Shown in pieces: positions 60,841 through 64,000 of a stretch of DNA of 64,000 nucleotides; within the stretch, counting starts at the first letter, position 1; the number at the start of each line of letters is the position of its first letter. This DNA is from Silene latifolia. Taxonomy: Eukaryota; Streptophyta; Magnoliopsida; Caryophyllales; Caryophyllaceae. Made by a program: the position numbers and the translations under genes. The stretch spans positions 165,278,825 to 165,342,824 of the forward strand of contig NC_133536.1 in assembly GCF_048544455.1 (NCBI RefSeq). The letters are read 5' to 3'. Under the pieces are notes generated by a model. The model saw only the letters and a program-made list of their open reading frames with translations. It was not told the origin of the DNA and made no database searches.

Positions 60841-62991
60841 AGTACGCCTACTAGTGGTAGGCTCTGATCTCGACCACCTTTGGTCATCATCGCGACCTCG
60901 ACCTCTGCCTCGTCCCGACTCGACCTCCTCCTCATCACGACCCCTACCACGTCCTCTGGATCGTCTGCCTCTCCCCCTACTACCCTCCACAACCGGGGGT
61001 CGACCAGTGTACGCACGCATCTGAGGATGAACGTTCCTTAAAAAGTTTCTCACTTCTGCGGTCACTGCAGGGTCTTCAACATTGTCGTAGTGCGAGAACG
61101 TCTGAATAAGAGAGTGTCCAACCTGAAAATTACGATAACAAAGATATTAAAAAATACAAAAAAAAAAAGCGAATTAGTAAATAATATTAAATATAGTTAC
61201 CGTAGTCGGAAAGTGGGACCTCGCCAAGGGCACTTGATCAGCATCCCGAGGAACATTCATCACGTAAGGATGCGAATGTGAGACAAACCACTCCATATAT
61301 CCTACCGCATAGGAATGTGGTGGGTGAGCGGGCATCGACACCCTATCCAAATGTGTCATGTGCATCTTCCAATTATTCCACGTGTAGTCTAAAAATGCAC
61401 CGTCATACTGCACATCATAGGAAATGGACTTCACCGGACGGTAGACCTTGTCAGGTTGTACCATTGGGGTCGGGATGTTCTGCATGTACCCAAACTGTCG
61501 AAGACATCGATCTGGCTGATACGGCTCAACAATATCAATAAATCTCAACAACCCATGGTAAACACTACGCGGGTGCTCAGTCTCCGGGTGGTCAGGGTAC
61601 GGTCTCCAAGCTACCGTCTCAATCGGCATCATATCAAGCTGCTCACGATAGGAAACCAAAGCTCTCCCTGCCTCACGTTGTGGCACCGCAGTAGTGGACC
61701 ACAACATAGCTCTAGGTGCACCCGGAGGGGCCGTCAAAGTAGCCATTGGCCTAAATGCCGGAAAGTACTCAAAAATCCAAGACTGCAACAAAGTCAAACA
61801 ACCGCACAAACCTTTACAATCAGACCTCGTCGCGATCCCCATTTGCCTATATAGATAAGCAAGTGTGCCGGCACCCCAAGCAATCCCAGAAATACTACCA
61901 ACATCTCTAAGCATCGGGAAAGTGTTAGCTCGCACTCTATCACTGGATTTATCAACAAATAACGTCGAACTCAATAAAAGCATCAAGTAGCCCTGAGCCT
62001 CCGATGCCTTTCCCCGCTTGTCTCCTTCAACCAAATCTTTCAAAGCTTTTTGTAAGATCAAATTTCCCTTGTAAATCTTTGCATCCTTATCAGGTCCCCA
62101 CTGACTTCCCAACTCCGCCTCAGTCATACCCAACAACTCCGACACGCCAAGTATCGGATGTGCCATATCTGCATCGGGTATGCTACAAGGAAATCCATCA
62201 ATCTCGATCCCAAGAATCTCTTGCACATCATGTAATAATATCGTCATCTCACCCCATGGCATATGGAAAGTGTTGGTGTCTGGCTGCCACCTCTCAATAA
62301 AAGCACACAACAATGGCATGTTCAAATGTTTATGCATGATGTTGGGCAAATGACTAATCCCCGAATCCTCAACTATCTTCCAAGCTGCCGCCGACAATTT
62401 CCATGAACGAAGCTCGGCCAAAGATCGCTCTCTAGTATATTTAGTCAAAAAACGTTGCAACTGAGGCTGACTCCACAAAAGGTAAGATATGTGTCCACCA
62501 AAACTCGGAATCAACTTCGGAACTACTGGTCCTCCCGGTGCTGGCCCTCTCAATATCCAACTAGTATCTTTCCCTCTAGCCCTTACTTTCCTCCGCGGCT
62601 CAGGAATCGAAGTGCTAGACCCCTCACCATAGACCTCAAATCTACCATGGATACCCCGCCTAACACGTAAACCAGAAGTAGCCTCCACATTTCCCGCCTC
62701 CACATTTCCCGCCTCCTGATTTCCCGGCACCTCATTATCCATCACCTCATTTTCCATCACCTCATTTCCTACCTCCTCATCTTCCTCTTCCTCGTTTTCC
62801 GACCCCTCATAATTTCTCATCTCATCCGCAAGCTCTTTCTGAAATTGATCGAACTCGCCACCTTCATAAAAATCTGTCTCAGAAGGCATAGAAACTTCTC
62901 TCGAACCAAAACTAGTACTACCCATCTTGAAAGTAATTTTTCGGCGAGCTGAAGCATGAAGTTTGTTTCGACGTTCATCACCATCGGCCAT
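60835..62991 (-). CDS. Plant mobile domain (MAIN-like) protein with RG-rich tail
   Basis: Two coding exons inferred: 62,991-61,201 and 61,122-60,835, with a 78-bp GT-AG intron in phase 0; about 692 residues. Start at 62,991 because a CAG acceptor sits right before that ATG. N-terminus is acidic with pentapeptide-like repeats (GNEVM, ENEVM, DNEVP, GNQEA, GNVEA). Residues about 165-560 are the PMD: WSQPQLQRFL, FIERWQPDTNTFHMPWGEMT, LLHDVQEILGIEIDGFP, LLLLSSTLF, AWGAGTLAYLYRQM, LLQSWIFEYFP. Often auto-named serine/threonine phosphatase 7 long form, though no phosphatase domain is visible. The last exon codes an RG/RGR-rich tail with acidic breaks. PMD proteins (MAIN, MAIL1) act in silencing and genome stability; many PMD genes lie in transposons. 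Intact frame. Confidence 0.85.
61123..61200 (-). other. Intron between PMD and RG-tail exons
   Basis: Minus-strand donor ACG|GTAACT and acceptor TTTTCAG|GTTGG. Reading through it hits a stop after nine codons, so splicing is needed for the RG tail. Confidence 0.75.
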
Positions 62992-63059
62992 CTGCATTAA
63001 CGAACAATTTAGTTACGTAAAATTACAAATAAAATGCTAATTTAAACGTAATAAAAAAA

Positions 63060-63545
63060 ATATTAAACTAATTCAATATAAAAATAAAAAACGTAATATT
63101 CGAACTAAAAAATAGAAAAAAAAAAAAAACAAAAGTACACGAATTAAGTAAAATTATTTCAAACACCTAATTTACGATTTAAAATAAGAAAAAAAAAATT
63201 TAACGGATTAAACTAATTCAAATCTAATATTACAAATAAACTAATTCAAACGTAAATATAAAAATAAAAAACGTAATATTCGAAGTAAAAAATAGAAAAA
63301 AAAAACAAAACACAAAGTACACGAATTAAATAAAATTATTTCAAACACCTAATTTACGAGTTAAAATAAGAAAAAAAAAAAATTAAACGGATACAAATAA
63401 AACTAATGCAAACATAAAAACGTAATATTCGAAGTAAAAAATAGAAAAAAAAAAATGTACACGAATTAAATAATCGAACACCTAATTTACGAATTAATAT
63501 AAGAAAAAAAAAATTTACGGCTAAAAAAAAAAATATTAAACGGTT
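63060..63545 (-). repeat. Diverged A-rich tandem blocks upstream of the PMD gene
   Basis: Three to four copies of a roughly 120-bp block: AACGTAATATTCGAA...AAAATAGAAAAAA...GTACACGAATTAA...CACCTAATTTACGA. No open frame. Confidence 0.7.
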
Positions 63546-63582
63546 AAAAAAAAAAAAAAAAAGAAAAAAAAAAAAACCGGTC

Positions 63583-63743
63583 CATTCGTGTGAAATACAC
63601 GAAAATGGCCTGGTCCATTCGTGTGAAATACACGAAATTGGCCTGGTCCATTCGTGTAAATCACACGAAAAAACCCAGGTTTTTTCGTGTATTTCACACG
63701 AAATTGCCCAGGTTTTTTCGTGTATTTCACACGAAATTCGTCG
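63583..63743 (-). repeat. Right array of 33-bp palindromic repeats (five units)
   Basis: Palindromes start at 63,585, 63,618, 63,651, 63,684 and 63,717: exactly 33 bp apart. Same 19-bp palindrome as the left array. On the minus strand the array runs into a T-rich run (63,546-63,576), mirroring the left side. Confidence 0.93.
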
Positions 63744-63914
63744 TTTTTTTTTTTTTTTTTTTTTTATCGCATTCAATCAAACACAACAAATCACAAACAA
63801 ACATCCTAATTTTGGCTCTAATCATCACAAATCTATACCTAAATCAACCTATACATAAATCTATACTAACCAAACAAATTTAATTGGGTTACAAAACAAA
63901 TTTTAAAAACATAC

Positions 63915-64000
63915 CTTCTTCTACTTTGGGAGGAATGGAGGACAAATCCGTTTGAATTTTGAAGCGATTTGTTGAACAAAGTTGTTGAAACGATTTTTAA
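63915..64000 (-). other. Putative 5' noncoding exon of the PMD gene
   Basis: Minus-strand sequence before the GTATGT donor, without an ATG. Continues beyond the window, where the promoter and right terminal repeat should lie. Confidence 0.45.

Larger units (their letters stand above)
62992..63914 (-). other. 5' UTR intron of the PMD gene
   Basis: Minus-strand donor AAGAAG|GTATGT at 63,914 and acceptor TAATGCAG at 62,992, directly before the start ATG. Very A/T-rich, with several tandemly related 100-120 bp blocks (63,060-63,540) containing ACGTAATATTCGAA and ACACGAATTAA words, and the right palindrome array. Confidence 0.6.
57040..64000. mobile_element. Putative composite MULE with transposase-OTU and PMD genes
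   Basis: Two convergent spliced genes, one with a MULE transposase, share mirrored 33-bp palindrome arrays in their first introns. The convergent two-gene plan is that of MuDR. The left edge is a guess and the right edge lies outside the window, so terminal inverted repeats and the 8-11 bp target duplication cannot be tested here. The alternative is two unrelated neighbours, which the inverted arrays argue against. Confidence 0.6.

Noticed and set aside
60835-62991. Serine/threonine phosphatase gene
   Set aside because: The PMD resembles database entries with that name but no phosphatase motifs are present.

Overview
The window is nuclear DNA from a repeat-rich plant, most likely a eudicot; the species cannot be read from it. 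The evidence is Copia elements with an initiator-Met tRNA primer site, Gypsy elements of the plant-only Tat and Athila lineages with Asp-tRNA primer sites, a FAR1/MULE transposase and a plant mobile domain (PMD) gene. I see no ordinary host gene, rRNA or functional tRNA. Nearly all of it is transposons inside transposons.

Left part (1-23,319): a cluster of related, broken Copia elements. C1 (minus, 1-12,358) is split by a 7.2-kb non-autonomous Gypsy-type element (1,860-9,083) with a GTGCC target-site duplication. C3 (12,359-14,982, plus) is only an LTR, primer site and leader, head-on against C1. C2 (minus, 14,983-23,319) has two about 975-bp LTRs but mismatched flanks, so the cluster has been rearranged. 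The LTRs carry a tRNA-like segment.

Middle part (23,320 to about 55,440): a Tat-lineage Gypsy element, G1 (plus, dual RNase H), is cut by three later Athila-like insertions, each with a perfect 5-bp duplication: G2 (26,104-35,612, AGAGG), G3 (36,772-48,421, GTCGC) and a solo LTR (51,207-52,939, ACAAC). G2 and G3 share an unusual 3' architecture of repeated hairpin plus polypurine-tract modules with compensatory base changes. The palindromic 8-mer TCGATCGA occurs about 70 times (hand count) in the Athila-like elements and the non-autonomous element: in LTRs, 3' regions, and in frame in a gag-protease linker.

Right part (55,441-64,000): after about 1.7 kb without a recognisable gene comes what looks like a large MULE-type DNA transposon, its right end beyond the window. 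It has two convergent genes, as in MuDR: a FAR1-MULE transposase fused through a spliced exon to an OTU cysteine protease (plus, 57,161-60,549, one apparent 1-base frameshift), and a PMD (MAIN-like) gene with an RG-rich tail (minus, 62,991-60,835). The first intron of each gene holds an array of 33-bp repeats built on a 19-bp palindrome, in mirror orientation and each followed by a long T run. This pair of inverted subterminal arrays with the transposase-OTU and PMD gene pair is the most promising candidate for an undescribed system here.

All boundaries, splice sites and counts were read by eye; LTR ages are rough impressions from visible LTR differences.
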